Shown: piece by piece, positions 1 through 8,502 of the stretch
How the letters are laid out: each line of letters begins with the position of its first letter
How positions within the stretch are numbered: position 1 is the first letter of the stretch
Source of the DNA: Tridacna crocea
Lineage: Eukaryota; Mollusca; Bivalvia; Cardiida; Cardiidae
Length of the DNA: 64,000 bases
NCBI GenBank assembly: GCA_943736015.1
Contig: OX031065.1
Coordinates: 19,482,427 to 19,546,426 of the forward strand
Direction of reading: 5' to 3'
The notes under the pieces: model-generated
Told to the model about the DNA's origin: nothing
The model's database searches: none
Seen by the model: the letters and a program-made list of their open reading frames with translations, nothing else
Translations under genes and position numbers: made by a program

Positions 1-284
1 TGATTTATGCAATAAGAAGCAGTTGATACTGAAAGAGCCTTCAGTCTTTTTTTAGCCACTTGTCGCATTATTTTCTGGGGTTTTCGCATGAGCGTAACGG
101 GCACATATGAGACGGTAGTCAACCTAACTGGGTTTCTTGTTGCGGTTTGAAGAGATTAGAAAAATTACACTTCAGTTGCCTTTGTTTGATATATGGGTTT
201 TCAGTGTTTTTTTAGCCATTTGTCACATTAATTTCTGGGGGGTTTTTACACTGTACATTGATCACTTTGGCTTATTGAAAAGTT
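1..284 (+). repeat. Unit 0 (partial, right end only)
   Basis: This is the last ~284 bp of the unit before the first anchor: the end of sub-repeat 3, then sub-repeats 4 and 5. It ends with a G6T5 tract at 237-247. Confidence 0.95.
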
Positions 285-295
285 TCAATGTGCAG
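251..295. repeat. Nested inverted repeats, once per unit
   Basis: Two overlapping inverted repeats sit at the junction used here as unit start. The outer arms 251-261 and 285-295 (ctgtacattga / tcaatgtgcag) pair over 11 positions with one G-T wobble. The inner arms 274-280 and 283-289 (attgaaa / tttcaat) form a 7-bp palindrome around two bases. The two structures share bases, so they are alternatives. Present in every unit; function unknown. Confidence 0.6.
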
Positions 296-297
296 CA

Positions 298-303
298 TTT
301 ATT
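298..303 (-). promoter_or_regulatory. AATAAA hexamer on minus strand
   Basis: The plus strand reads tttatt, so the minus strand has a consensus poly(A) signal hexamer. It lies about 240 bp downstream, in the minus direction, of the TATA-like element at 538-544, which is why it is listed. A lone AATAAA is common by chance in AT-rich DNA, and no clear GU-rich element follows close behind. Confidence 0.3.
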
Positions 304-335
304 GTGGGCCCAGTTAGAAAAGCAAATCTAGCTAA

Positions 336-353
336 GGGCTGGGGAGGGCGGGG
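336..353 (+). other. Canonical G-quadruplex motif
   Basis: Four G runs of three or more, separated by loops of 2, 1 and 1 bases (gggctggggagggcgggg), fit the standard G3+N1-7 pattern, and short loops favour a stable fold. Two more GGG runs follow within 30 bp. The motif lies 51 bp after each anchor and is always on the plus strand, so the array holds about one such motif per 1.64 kb, all on one strand. Only unit 27, inside the error-rich zone, reads differently here. Confidence 0.75.
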
Positions 354-397
354 TGCATCGAGGGTTAAAGGGAAGTAACTCTTGCAAGGGGCTTGAA

Positions 398-416
398 AAG
401 ACCAAAACAAGGTCTT
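398..416. repeat. Short hairpin, 6-bp stem
   Basis: The arms aagacc (398-403) and ggtctt (411-416) flank a 7-base A-rich loop. In units 7 and 12 the T at 10277 or 18497 lengthens the possible stem to eight pairs. This is a small structure and could be chance. Confidence 0.4.
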
Positions 417-462
417 CTGGGCCCCTATTTTCTTAAATGTTTGCCCATATTCAGTGAAATCT

Positions 463-501
463 GGCATGTGTGGATGGTGCATGCCTGGCAGTTTGCCAAG
501 G
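463..501. repeat. Two adjacent short hairpins
   Basis: The arms ggcatg (463-468) and catgcc (480-485) form a 6-bp stem with an 11-base loop. The next segment, 484-501, can fold as a 7-bp stem with one bulge around a gtt loop. They share bases 484-485 and lie within the segment that would be transcribed under the minus-strand promoter reading. Confidence 0.4.
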
Positions 502-537
502 ACTGCACAGAAGCCTTTAAAGAAGACTTTAAATCCA

Positions 538-544
538 CTTTTAT
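538..544 (-). promoter_or_regulatory. TATA-like element on minus strand
   Basis: On the minus strand the sequence reads ggcATAAAAGtgg, close to a TATA box (ATAAAAG). It lies about 75 bp downstream of the nearest CCAAT box at 615-619, a normal polymerase II spacing, and would place a start site near 505-515 on the minus strand. The match is motif-level only; no transcript evidence can be read from sequence. Confidence 0.35.
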
Positions 545-548
545 GCCG

Positions 549-557
549 TTTTTTTTT
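549..557 (+). repeat. T9 homopolymer
   Basis: This is a run of nine T in almost all units. It is T10 in units 11, 12 and 27 and T8 in unit 38. It could end polymerase III transcription on the plus strand, but I find no convincing internal A and B box pair upstream, so I treat it as a plain homopolymer. Its length changes move the frames that cross it. Confidence 0.8.
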
Positions 558-580
558 CACTGTTTTGTATTGATAAATTA

Positions 581-587
581 GCGCGCC
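581..587 (-). promoter_or_regulatory. GGCGCGC element (E2F-like core)
   Basis: The minus strand reads aatGGCGCGCtaat between the CCAAT cluster and the TATA-like element. The core resembles E2F/DP sites, which often accompany CCAAT boxes in cell-cycle promoters. The element is short and may be chance, though CpG-rich sequence is otherwise scarce in this half of the unit. Confidence 0.25.
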
Positions 588-611
588 ATTTAGGAGCGAA
601 TTTGAAGCTCT

Positions 612-726
612 CTGATTGGCTGATGGGCCCAGCTTTGAATTTGGCTGTTGGTACCCATTCTGATTTCCTTAAAGCTTCTCTGATTGGATCATTTCAGAGA
701 GGGAAGAGATTTGATTGGCTGATGGG
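612..726 (-). promoter_or_regulatory. Cluster of three inverted CCAAT boxes (NF-Y type)
   Basis: Three ATTGG pentamers lie at 615-619, 683-687 and 714-718, that is, CCAAT on the minus strand. Their flanks (ctgATTGGct, ctgATTGGat, ttgATTGGct) match the extended NF-Y consensus well. The last two are 31 bp apart, a spacing known from multi-CCAAT cell-cycle promoters. The first and third lie in a 15-base direct repeat, tgattggctgatggg, at 613-627 and 712-726. The cluster occurs in every unit. Binding and activity are inferred from motif and spacing only. Confidence 0.5.
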
Positions 727-729
727 AAA

Positions 730-737
730 GGGGGGGG
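730..737 (+). repeat. Variable G tract (mid tract), G7-G12
   Basis: The tract follows gggaaa just past the CCAAT cluster. It is G8 here and ranges from G7 (unit 15) to G12 (units 12, 27 and 34). Its length decides which plus-strand frames join up: the 101-codon frame appears only with G7 or G10, a sign that those frames are not genes. Lengths recur with the five-unit cycle (G11 in units 24, 29 and 33; G9 in 26, 31 and 35), so at least part of the variation is probably real. Confidence 0.85.
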
Positions 738-819
738 AATATCTGTTTATCCTTATTAACCTTTTACCACATAATGCAGCGGCTTTTTAACACCCCGAAG
801 GCTTTTGAAAATAAACTGA

Positions 820-860
820 GGAAAGGAGAAAATGCAGGTTACCAGCATTTTCTCCTTTTC
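820..860. repeat. Strong inverted repeat, 14-bp perfect stem
   Basis: The arms aaaggagaaaatgc (822-835) and gcattttctccttt (845-858) pair perfectly over 14 bp around a 9-base centre that itself contains the palindrome ggttacc. One wobble and one more pair extend it to 16 positions. It is the strongest secondary structure in the unit. One arm is nearly all purine. An AATAAA lies just before it on the plus strand (810-815). It is intact in almost all units; the copies in the error-rich zone differ. It could extrude as a cruciform or act in a transcript; no function is shown. Confidence 0.7.
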
Positions 861-1154
861 CCACAATGTTTTCTACCCTATCAAAGAAAAAAATTGGATT
901 TTTAGTCATTCTTACATCTTATTTAATCTTTATGGCCTACTTCTGAATTCTTCAAACAAGAACAAGATTTTTTTATCGGAAAAAGTTTCCCCAACAGCAA
1001 CCTGTTGCTTCTGAATTTTATATTTTCGTGCAGCGGTTAAACAAAAAATTGACTTATGACTCGCGTGGTCGTCAAAATCGCTTCAATGTTTTCGTGACCC
1101 TGGTAAGGAAACAGGGAAAAATTTTGTTTACCTTTCTTTGATTTGTACAACAGG

Positions 1155-1310
1155 TGTCAGTTGCCTCCGAAAGTGTCGAAGTTGATTTTACGATTTTATG
1201 CACAGCACGTAACAGTCAGGTATGGGCGAGATGGTCATCGTAACCAAATCAATGGCCCTAGTAAGAGAAAATGAAAAAGAAAAATCCCTACAATTGACTT
1301 AAGCAACCAT
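1155..1310 (+). repeat. Sub-repeat 1
   Basis: Starts with tgtcagttgcctccg. Its gccctagtaag segment (1255-1265) matches accctggtaag of sub-repeat 0 (1097-1107) 158 bp earlier. It is among the more diverged copies. Confidence 0.55.
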
Positions 1311-1492
1311 TGTCGTCTGCTATAAAATATTTCGTAAGTCGAATTTTCATGTTTTTGCGGATACGTAAGTGGCACCTGCGAGACAGTAGACAACCTAAAT
1401 GGGTTTGTTGTCAGGCATAAAAAGATTGGGAAAAAAAAAAAAGATATTAGAAATTATATAAGTTCCCTCTATTTGACCCATCAAGCAGCAGG
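1311..1492 (+). repeat. Sub-repeat 2
   Basis: Starts with tgtcgtctgctat, has gagacagtagacaacc at 1380, and contains the A12 tract (1431-1442). It carries an extra ~8 bases relative to sub-repeat 3 in its first third. The tcttgtctgc variants of units 23, 26, 28, 31 and 35 fall at its start. Confidence 0.75.
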
Positions 1493-1660
1493 TGTCGTCT
1501 GCTATGAAATGCTCCGTACGTCGATTTTTCGCGGAGACGTAAATGGCACCTATGAGACGGTAGACAACGTAAATGGATTTGTCGTCACGGTATAAAGAGA
1601 ATGGAGAAAGAAATATACATTAAAAATTTAGTTCCTTTTCTTTGATTTATGCAATAAGAA
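1493..1660 (+). repeat. Sub-repeat 3
   Basis: Starts with tgtcgtctgctatg and has gagacggtagacaacg at 1554, 174 bp after the same landmark in sub-repeat 2. It is the closest match to sub-repeat 2. Confidence 0.75.
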
Positions 1661-1811
1661 GCAGTTGATACTGAAAGAGCCTTCAGTCTTTTTTTAGCCA
1701 CTTGTCGCATTATTTTCTGGGGTTTTCGCATGAGCGTAACGGGCACATATGAGACGGTAGTCAACCTAACTGGGTTTCTTGTTGCGGTTTGAAGAGATTA
1801 GAAAAATTACA
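1661..1811 (+). repeat. Sub-repeat 4
   Basis: Has gagacggtagtcaacc at 1751, 197 bp after the sub-repeat 3 landmark, so it holds an insertion of about 20 bp. Its start is more diverged than that of sub-repeat 3. Confidence 0.65.
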
Positions 1812-1970
1812 CTTCAGTTGCCTTTGTTTGATATATGGGTTTTCAGTGTTTTTTTAGCCATTTGTCACATTAATTTCTGGGGGGGGGGGTTTTACACTGT
1901 ACATTGATCACTTTGGCTTATTGAAAAGTTTCAATGTGCAGCATTTATTGTGGGCCCAGTTAGAAAAGCA
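1812..1970 (+). repeat. Sub-repeat 5 (most diverged, fades into next unit)
   Basis: The segment at 1844 (cagtgtttttttagcca) repeats the one at 1684 in sub-repeat 4 and continues through cacattaatttctgggg. After the G tract the likeness to other sub-repeats is lost, and the end point is approximate. Confidence 0.5.
1879..1893 (+). repeat. Variable G/T tract (end tract), G6-G11
   Basis: This tract follows ttaatttct in sub-repeat 5. It reads G11T4 here; other forms seen are G6T5, G7T5, G8T5, G8T4, G9T4 and G10T4. Every tract with nine or more G has T4, so a T-to-G change at the border seems to go with expansion. G7T5 is the common form from unit 14 onward. Confidence 0.85.
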
Positions 1971-3571
1971 AATCTAGCTAAGGGCTGGGGAGGGCGGGGT
2001 GCATCGAGGGTTAAAGGGAAGTAACTCTTGCAAGGGGCTTGAAAAGACCAAAACAAGGTCTTCTGGGCTCCTATTTTCTTAAATGTTTGCCCATATTCAG
2101 TGAAATCTGGCATGTGTGGATGGTGCATGCCTGGCAGTTTGCCAAGGACTGCACAGAAGCCTTTAAAGAAGACTTTAAATCCACTTTTATGCCGTTTTTT
2201 TTTCACTGTTTTGTATTGATAAATTAGCGCGCCATTTAGGAGCGAATTTGAAGCTCTCTGATTGGCTGATGGGCCCAGCTTTGAATTTGGCTGTTGGTAC
2301 CCATTCTGATTTCCTTAAAGCTTCTCTGATTGGATCATTTCAGAGAGGGAAGAGATTTGATTGGCTGATGGGAAAGGGGGGGGAATATCTGTTTATCCTT
2401 ATTAACCTTTTACCACATAATGCAGCGGCTTTTTAACACCCCGAAGGCTTTTGAAAATAAACTGAGGAAAGGAGAAAATGCAGGTTACCAGCATTTTCTC
2501 CTTTTCCCACAATGTTTTCTACCCTATCAAAGAAAAAAATTGGATTTTTAGTCATTCTTACATCTTATTTAATCTTTATGGCCTACTTCTGAATTCTTCA
2601 AACAAGAACAAGATTTTTTTATCGGAAAAAGTTTCCCCAACAGCAACCTGTTGCTTCTGAATTTTATATTTCGCGCAGCGGTTAAACATAAAATTGACTT
2701 ATGACTCGCGTGGTCGTCAAAATCGCTTCAATGTTTTCGTGACCCTGGTAAGAAAACAGGGAAAAATTTTGTTTACCTTTCTTTGATTTGTACAACAGGT
2801 GTCAGTTGCCTCCGAAAGTGTCGAAGTTGATTTTACGATTTTATGCACAGCACGTAACAGTCAGGTATGGGCGAGATGGTCATCGTAACCAAATCAATGG
2901 CCCTAGTAAGAGAAAATGAAAAAGAAAAATCCCTACAATTGACTTAAGCAACCATTGTCGTCTGCTATAAAATATTTCGTAAGTCGAATTTTCATGTTTT
3001 TGCGGATACGTAAGTGGCACCTGCGAGACAGTAGACAACCTAAATGGGTTTGTTGTCAGGCATAAAAAGATTGGGAAAAAAAAAAAAGATATTAGAAATT
3101 ATATAAGTTCCCTCTATTTGACCCATCAAGCAGCAGGTGTCGTCTGCTATGAAATGCTCCGTACGTCGATTTTTCGCGGAGACGTAAATGGCACCTATGA
3201 GACGGTAGACAACGTAAATGGATTTGTCGTCACGGTATAAAGAGAATGGAGAAAGAAATATACATTAAAAATTTAGTTCCTTTTCTTTGATTTATGCAAT
3301 AAGAAGCAGTTGATACTGAAAGAGCCTTCAGTCTTTTTTTAGCCACTTGTCGCATTATTTTCTGGGGTTTTCGCATGAGCGTAACGGGCACATATGAGAC
3401 GGTAGTCAACCTAACTGGGTTTCTTGTTGCGGTTTGAAGAGATTAGAAAAATTACACTTCAGTTGCCTTTGTTTGATATATGGGTTTTCAGTGTTTTTTT
3501 AGCCATTTGTCACATTAATTTCTGGGGGGTTTTTACACTGTACATTGATCACTTTGGCTTATTGAAAAGTT
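1931..3571 (+). repeat. Unit 2
   Basis: This unit is 1,641 bp long: mid tract G8, A12, end tract G6T5. A unique C-to-T change gives gggctcc at about 2065-2071. Confidence 0.95.
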
Positions 3572-5217
3572 TCAATGTGCAGCATTTATTGTGGGCCCAG
3601 TTAGAAAAGCAAATCTAGCTAAGGGCTGGGGAGGGCGGGGTGCATCGAGGGTTAAAGGGAAGTAACTCTTGCAAGGGGCTTGAAAAGACCAAAACAAGGT
3701 CTTCTGGGCCCCTATTTTCTTAAATGTTTGCCCATATTCAGTGAAATCTGGCATGTGTGGATGGTGCATGCCTGGCAGTTTGCCAAGGACTGCACAGAAG
3801 CCTTTAAAGAAGACTTTAAATCCACTTTTATGCCGTTTTTTTTTCACTGTTTTGTATTGATAAATTAGCGCGCCATTTAGGAGCGAATTTGAAGCTCTCT
3901 GATTGGCTGATGGGCCCAGCTTTGAATTTGGCTGTTGGTACCCATTCTGATTTCCTTAAAGCTTCTCTGATTGGATCATTTCAGAGAGGGAAGAGATTTG
4001 ATTGGCTGATGGGAAAGGGGGGGGGAATATCTGTTTATCCTTATTAACCTTTTACCACATAATGCAGCGGCTTTTTAACACCCCGAAGGCTTTTGAAAAT
4101 AAACTGAGGAAAGGAGAAAATGCAGGTTACCAGCATTTTCTCCTTTTCCCACAATGTTTTCTACCCTATCAAAGAAAAAAATTGGATTTTTAGTCATTCT
4201 TACATCTTATTTAATCTTTATGGCCTACTTCTGAATTCTTCAAACAAGAACAAGATTTTTTTATCGGAAAAAGTTTCCCCAACAGCAACCTGTTGCTTCT
4301 GAATTTTATATTTTCGTGCAGCGGTTAAACATAAAATTGACTTATGACTCGCGTGGTCGTCAAAATCGCTTCAATGTTTTCGTGACCCTGGTAAGGAAAC
4401 AGGGAAAAATTTTGTTTACCTTTCTTTGATTTGTACAACAGGTGTCAGTTGCCTCCGAAAGTGTCGAAGTTGATTTTACGATTTTATGCACAGCACGTAA
4501 CAGTCAGGTATGGGCGAGATGGTCATCGTAACCAAATCAATGGCCCTAGTAAGAGAAAATGAAAAAGAAAAATCCCTACAATTGACTTAAGCAACCATTG
4601 TCGTCTGCTATAAAATATTTCGTAAGTCGAATTTTCATGTTTTTGCGGATACGTAAGTGGCATCTGCGAGACAGTAGACAACCTAAATGGGTTTGTTGTC
4701 AGGCATAAAAAGATTGGGAAAAAAAAAAAAGATATTAGAAATTATATAAGTTCCCTCTATTTGACCCATCAAGCAGCAGGTGTCGTCTGCTATGAAATGC
4801 TCCGTACGTCGATTTTTCGCGGAGACGTAAATGGCACCTATGAGACGGTAGACAACGTAAATGGATTTGTCGTCACGGTATAAAGAGAATGGAGAAAGAA
4901 ATATACATTAAAAATTTAGTTCCTTTTCTTTGATTTATGCAATAAGAAGCAGTTGATACTGAAAGAGCCTTCAGTCTTTTTTTAGCCACTTGTCGCATTA
5001 TTTTCTGGGGTTTTCGCATGAGCGTAACGGGCACATATGAGACGGTAGTCAACCTAACTGGGTTTCTTGTTGCGGTTTGAAGAGATTAGAAAAATTACAC
5101 TTCAGTTGCCTTTGTTTGATATATGGGTTTTCAGTGTTTTTTTAGCCATTTGTCACATTAATTTCTGGGGGGGGGGTTTTACACTGTACATTGATCACTT
5201 TGGCTTATTGAAAAGTT
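3572..5217 (+). repeat. Unit 3
   Basis: This unit is 1,646 bp long: mid tract G9, A12, end tract G10T4. It shares the ttttcgtgcagc and gtaagg variants with unit 1. It also has ggcatctg (T at 4663), found again only in unit 17. Confidence 0.95.
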
Positions 5218-6861
5218 TCAATGTGCAGCATTTATTGTGGGCCCAGTTAGAAAAGCAAATCTAGCTAAGGGCTGGGGAGGGCGGGGTGCATCGAGGGTTA
5301 AAGGGAAGTAACTCTTGCAAGGGGCTTGAAAAGACCAAAACAAGGTCTTCTGGGCCCCTATTTTCTTAAATGTTTGCCCATATTCAGTGAAATCTGGCAT
5401 GTGTGGATGGTGCATGCCTGGCAGTTTGCCAAGGACTGCACAGAAGCCTTTAAAGAAGACTTTAAATCCACTTTTATGCCGTTTTTTTTTCACTGTTTTG
5501 TATTGATAAATTAGCGCGCCATTTAGGAGCGAATTTGAAGCTCTCTGATTGGCTGATGGGCCCAGCTTTGAATTTGGCTGTTGGTACCCATTCTGATTTC
5601 CTTAAAGCTTCTCTGATTGGATCATTTCAGAGAGGGAAGAGATTTGATTGGCTGATGGGAAAGGGGGGGGAATATCTGTTTATCCTTATTAACCTTTTAC
5701 CACATAATGCAGCGGCTTTTTAACACCCCGAAGGCTTTTGAAAATAAACTGAGGAAAGGAGAAAATGCAGGTTACCAGCATTTTCTCCTTTTCCCACAAT
5801 GTTTTCTACCCTATCAAAGAAAAAAATTGGATTTTTAGTCATTCTTACATCTTATTTAATCTTTATGGCCTACTTCTGAATTCTTCAAACAAGAACAAGA
5901 TTTTTTTATCGGAAAAAGTTTCCCCAACAGCAACCTGTTGCTTCTGAATTTTATATTTCGCGCAGCGGTTAAACATAAAATTGACTTATGACTCGCGTGG
6001 TCGTCAAAATCGCTTCAATGTTTTCGTGACCCTGGTAAGAAAACAGGGAAAAATTTTGTTTACCTTTCTTTGATTTGTACAACAGGTGTCAGTTGCCTCC
6101 GAAAGTGTCGAAGTTGATTTTACGATTTTATGCACAGCACGTAACAGTCAGGTATGGGCGAGATGGTCATCGTAACCAAATCAATGGCCCTAGTAAGAGA
6201 AAATGAAAAAGAAAAATCCCTACAATTGACTTAAGCAACCATTGTCGTCTGCTATAAAATATTTCGTAAGTCGAATTTTCATGTTTTTGCGGATACGTAA
6301 GTGGCACCTGCGAGACAGTAGACAACCTAAATGGGTTTGTTGTCAGGCATAAAAAGATTGGGAAAAAAAAAAAAGATATTAGAAATTATATAAGTTCCCT
6401 CTATTTGACCCATCAAGCAGCAGGTGTCGTCTGCTATGAAATGCTCCGTACGTCGATTTTTCGCGGAGACGTAAATGGCACCTATGAGACGGTAGACAAC
6501 GTAAATGGATTTGTCGTCACGGTATAAAGAGAATGGAGAAAGAAATATACATTAAAAATTTAGTTCCTTTTCTTTGATTTATGCAATAAGAAGCAGTTGA
6601 TACTGAAAGAGCCTTCAGTCTTTTTTTAGCCACTTGTCGCATTATTTTCTGGGGTTTTCGCATGAGCGTAACGGGCACATATGAGACGGTAGTCAACCTA
6701 ACTGGGTTTCTTGTTGCGGTTTGAAGAGATTAGAAAAATTACACTTCAGTTGCCTTTGTTTGATATATGGGTTTTCAGTGTTTTTTTAGCCATTTGTCAC
6801 ATTAATTTCTGGGGGGGGGGTTTTACACTGTACATTGATCACTTTGGCTTATTGAAAAGTT
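5218..6861 (+). repeat. Unit 4
   Basis: This unit is 1,644 bp long: mid tract G8, A12, end tract G10T4. I see no other distinguishing change. Confidence 0.95.
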
Positions 6862-8502
6862 TCAATGTGCAGCATTTATTGTGGGCCCAGTTAGAAAAGC
6901 AAATCTAGCTAAGGGCTGGGGAGGGCGGGGTGCATCGAGGGTTAAAGGGAAGTAACTCTTGCAAGGGGCTTGAAAAGACCAAAACAAGGTCTTCTGGGCC
7001 CCTATTTTCTTAAATGTTTGCCCATATTCAGTGAAATCTGGCATGTGTGGATGGTGCATGCCTGGCAGTTTGCCAAGGACTGCACAGAAGCCTTTAAAGA
7101 AGACTTTAAATCCACTTTTATGCCGTTTTTTTTTCACTGTTTTGTATTGATAAATTAGCGCGCCATTTAGGAGCGAATTTGAAGCTCTCTGATTGGCTGA
7201 TGGGCCCAGCTTTGAATTTGGCTGTTGGTACCCATTCTGATTTCCTTAAAGCTTCTCTGATTGGATCATTTCAGAGAGGGAAGAGATTTGATTGGCTGAT
7301 GGGAAAGGGGGGGGAATATCTGTTTATCCTTATTAACCTTTTACCACATAATGCAGCGGCTTTTTAACACCCCGAAGGCTTTTGAAAATAAACTGAGGAA
7401 AGGAGAAAATGCAGGTTACCAGCATTTTCTCCTTTTCCCACAATGTTTTCTACCCTATCAAAGAAAAAAATTGGATTTTTAGTCATTCTTACATCTTATT
7501 TAATCTTTATGGCCTACTTCTGAATTCTTCAAACAAGAACAAGATTTTTTTATCGGAAAAAGTTTCCCCAACAGCAACCTGTTGCTTCTGAATTTTATAT
7601 TTCGCGCAGCGGTTAAACATAAAATTGACTTATGACTCGCGTGGTCGTCAAAATCGCTTCAATGTTTTCGTGACCCTGGTAAGAAAACAGGGAAAAATTT
7701 TGTTTACCTTTCTTTGATTTGTACAACAGGTGTCAGTTGCCTCCGAAAGTGTCGAAGTTGATTTTACGATTTTATGCACAGCACGTAACAGTCAGGTATG
7801 GGCGAGATGGTCATCGTAACCAAATCAATGGCCCTAGTAAGAGAAAATGAAAAAGAAAAATCCCTACAATTGACTTAAGCAACCATTGTCGTCTGCTATA
7901 AAATATTTCGTAAGTCGAATTTTCATGTTTTTGCGGATACGTAAGTGGCACCTGCGAGACAGTAGACAACCTAAATGGGTTTGTTGTCAGGCATAAAAAG
8001 ATTGGGAAAAAAAAAAAAGATATTAGAAATTATATAAGTTCCCTCTATTTGACCCATCAAGCAGCAGGTGTCGTCTGCTATGAAATGCTCCGTACGTCGA
8101 TTTTTCGCGGAGACGTAAATGGCACCTATGAGACGGTAGACAACGTAAATGGATTTGTCGTCACGGTATAAAGAGAATGGAGAAAGAAATATACATTAAA
8201 AATTTAGTTCCTTTTCTTTGATTTATGCAATAAGAAGCAGTTGATACTGAAAGAGCCTTCAGTCTTTTTTTAGCCACTTGTCGCATTATTTTCTGGGGTT
8301 TTCGCATGAGCGTAACGGGCACATATGAGACGGTAGTCAACCTAACTGGGTTTCTTGTTGCGGTTTGAAGAGATTAGAAAAATTACACTTCAGTTGCCTT
8401 TGTTTGATATATGGGTTTTCAGTGTTTTTTTAGCCATTTGTCACATTAATTTCTGGGGGGTTTTTACACTGTACATTGATCACTTTGGCTTATTGAAAAG
8501 TT
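6862..8502 (+). repeat. Unit 5
   Basis: This unit is 1,641 bp long: mid tract G8, A12, end tract G6T5. I see no other distinguishing change. Confidence 0.95.

Larger units (their letters stand above)
285..1930 (+). repeat. Unit 1 (reference unit for sub-features)
   Basis: This unit is 1,646 bp long, with a mid G tract of G8, an A12 tract and an end G tract of G11 followed by T4. It carries ttttcgtgcagc (about 1023) in place of the usual tttcgcgcagc, and gtaagg (1103) in place of gtaaga; both are shared only with unit 3. The sequence aaacaaaaaattg at about 1040 is unique to this unit. Confidence 0.95.
1001..1970 (+). repeat. Domain of six degenerate ~160-bp sub-repeats
   Basis: About 970 bp of each unit is made of older, diverged tandem copies. 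Matching start points lie near 1001, 1155, 1311, 1493, 1661 and 1812, giving periods of 154, 156, 182, 168 and 151 bp. Shared landmarks are tgtcgtctgctat, gagac(g/a)gtag(a/t)caac, aa(a/c)tgg(g/a)ttt and the run cagt(c/g)tttttttagcca. Adjacent copies 2 and 3 are the most alike, at roughly four bases in five over their cores. The mean period near 160 bp is close to nucleosome-repeat scale. Confidence 0.75.

Noticed and set aside
329-557. Possible polymerase III gene (A-box-like tagctaagg at 329, ATCGAG at 357-362, T9 terminator)
   Set aside because: Only part of the A box matches, the B box lacks its outer bases, and the region does not fold or read like a tRNA, 5S rRNA or known small RNA.
285-560. 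Minus-strand 91-codon ORF present in most units
   Set aside because: One frame of about 90 codons in a 1.6-kb unit is within chance. Its start lies in the T9 tract, whose length varies, so units 11, 12 and 38 keep only the last 65 codons. It resembles no protein family I know. Its sameness across units reflects array homogenisation, not selection.
1726-1742. Possible CENP-B box (ttcg, then a, then cggg)
   Set aside because: The three essential blocks are present in order in sub-repeat 4, but the gap between the central A and cggg is six bases where the CENP-B box needs two, so it does not fit.
1865-1880. Sm-site-like attaatttctgg, suggesting a snRNA gene
   Set aside because: I find no U1, U2, U4, U5 or U6 sequence nearby and no stem-loop after the site. 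The element is part of a degenerate sub-repeat.
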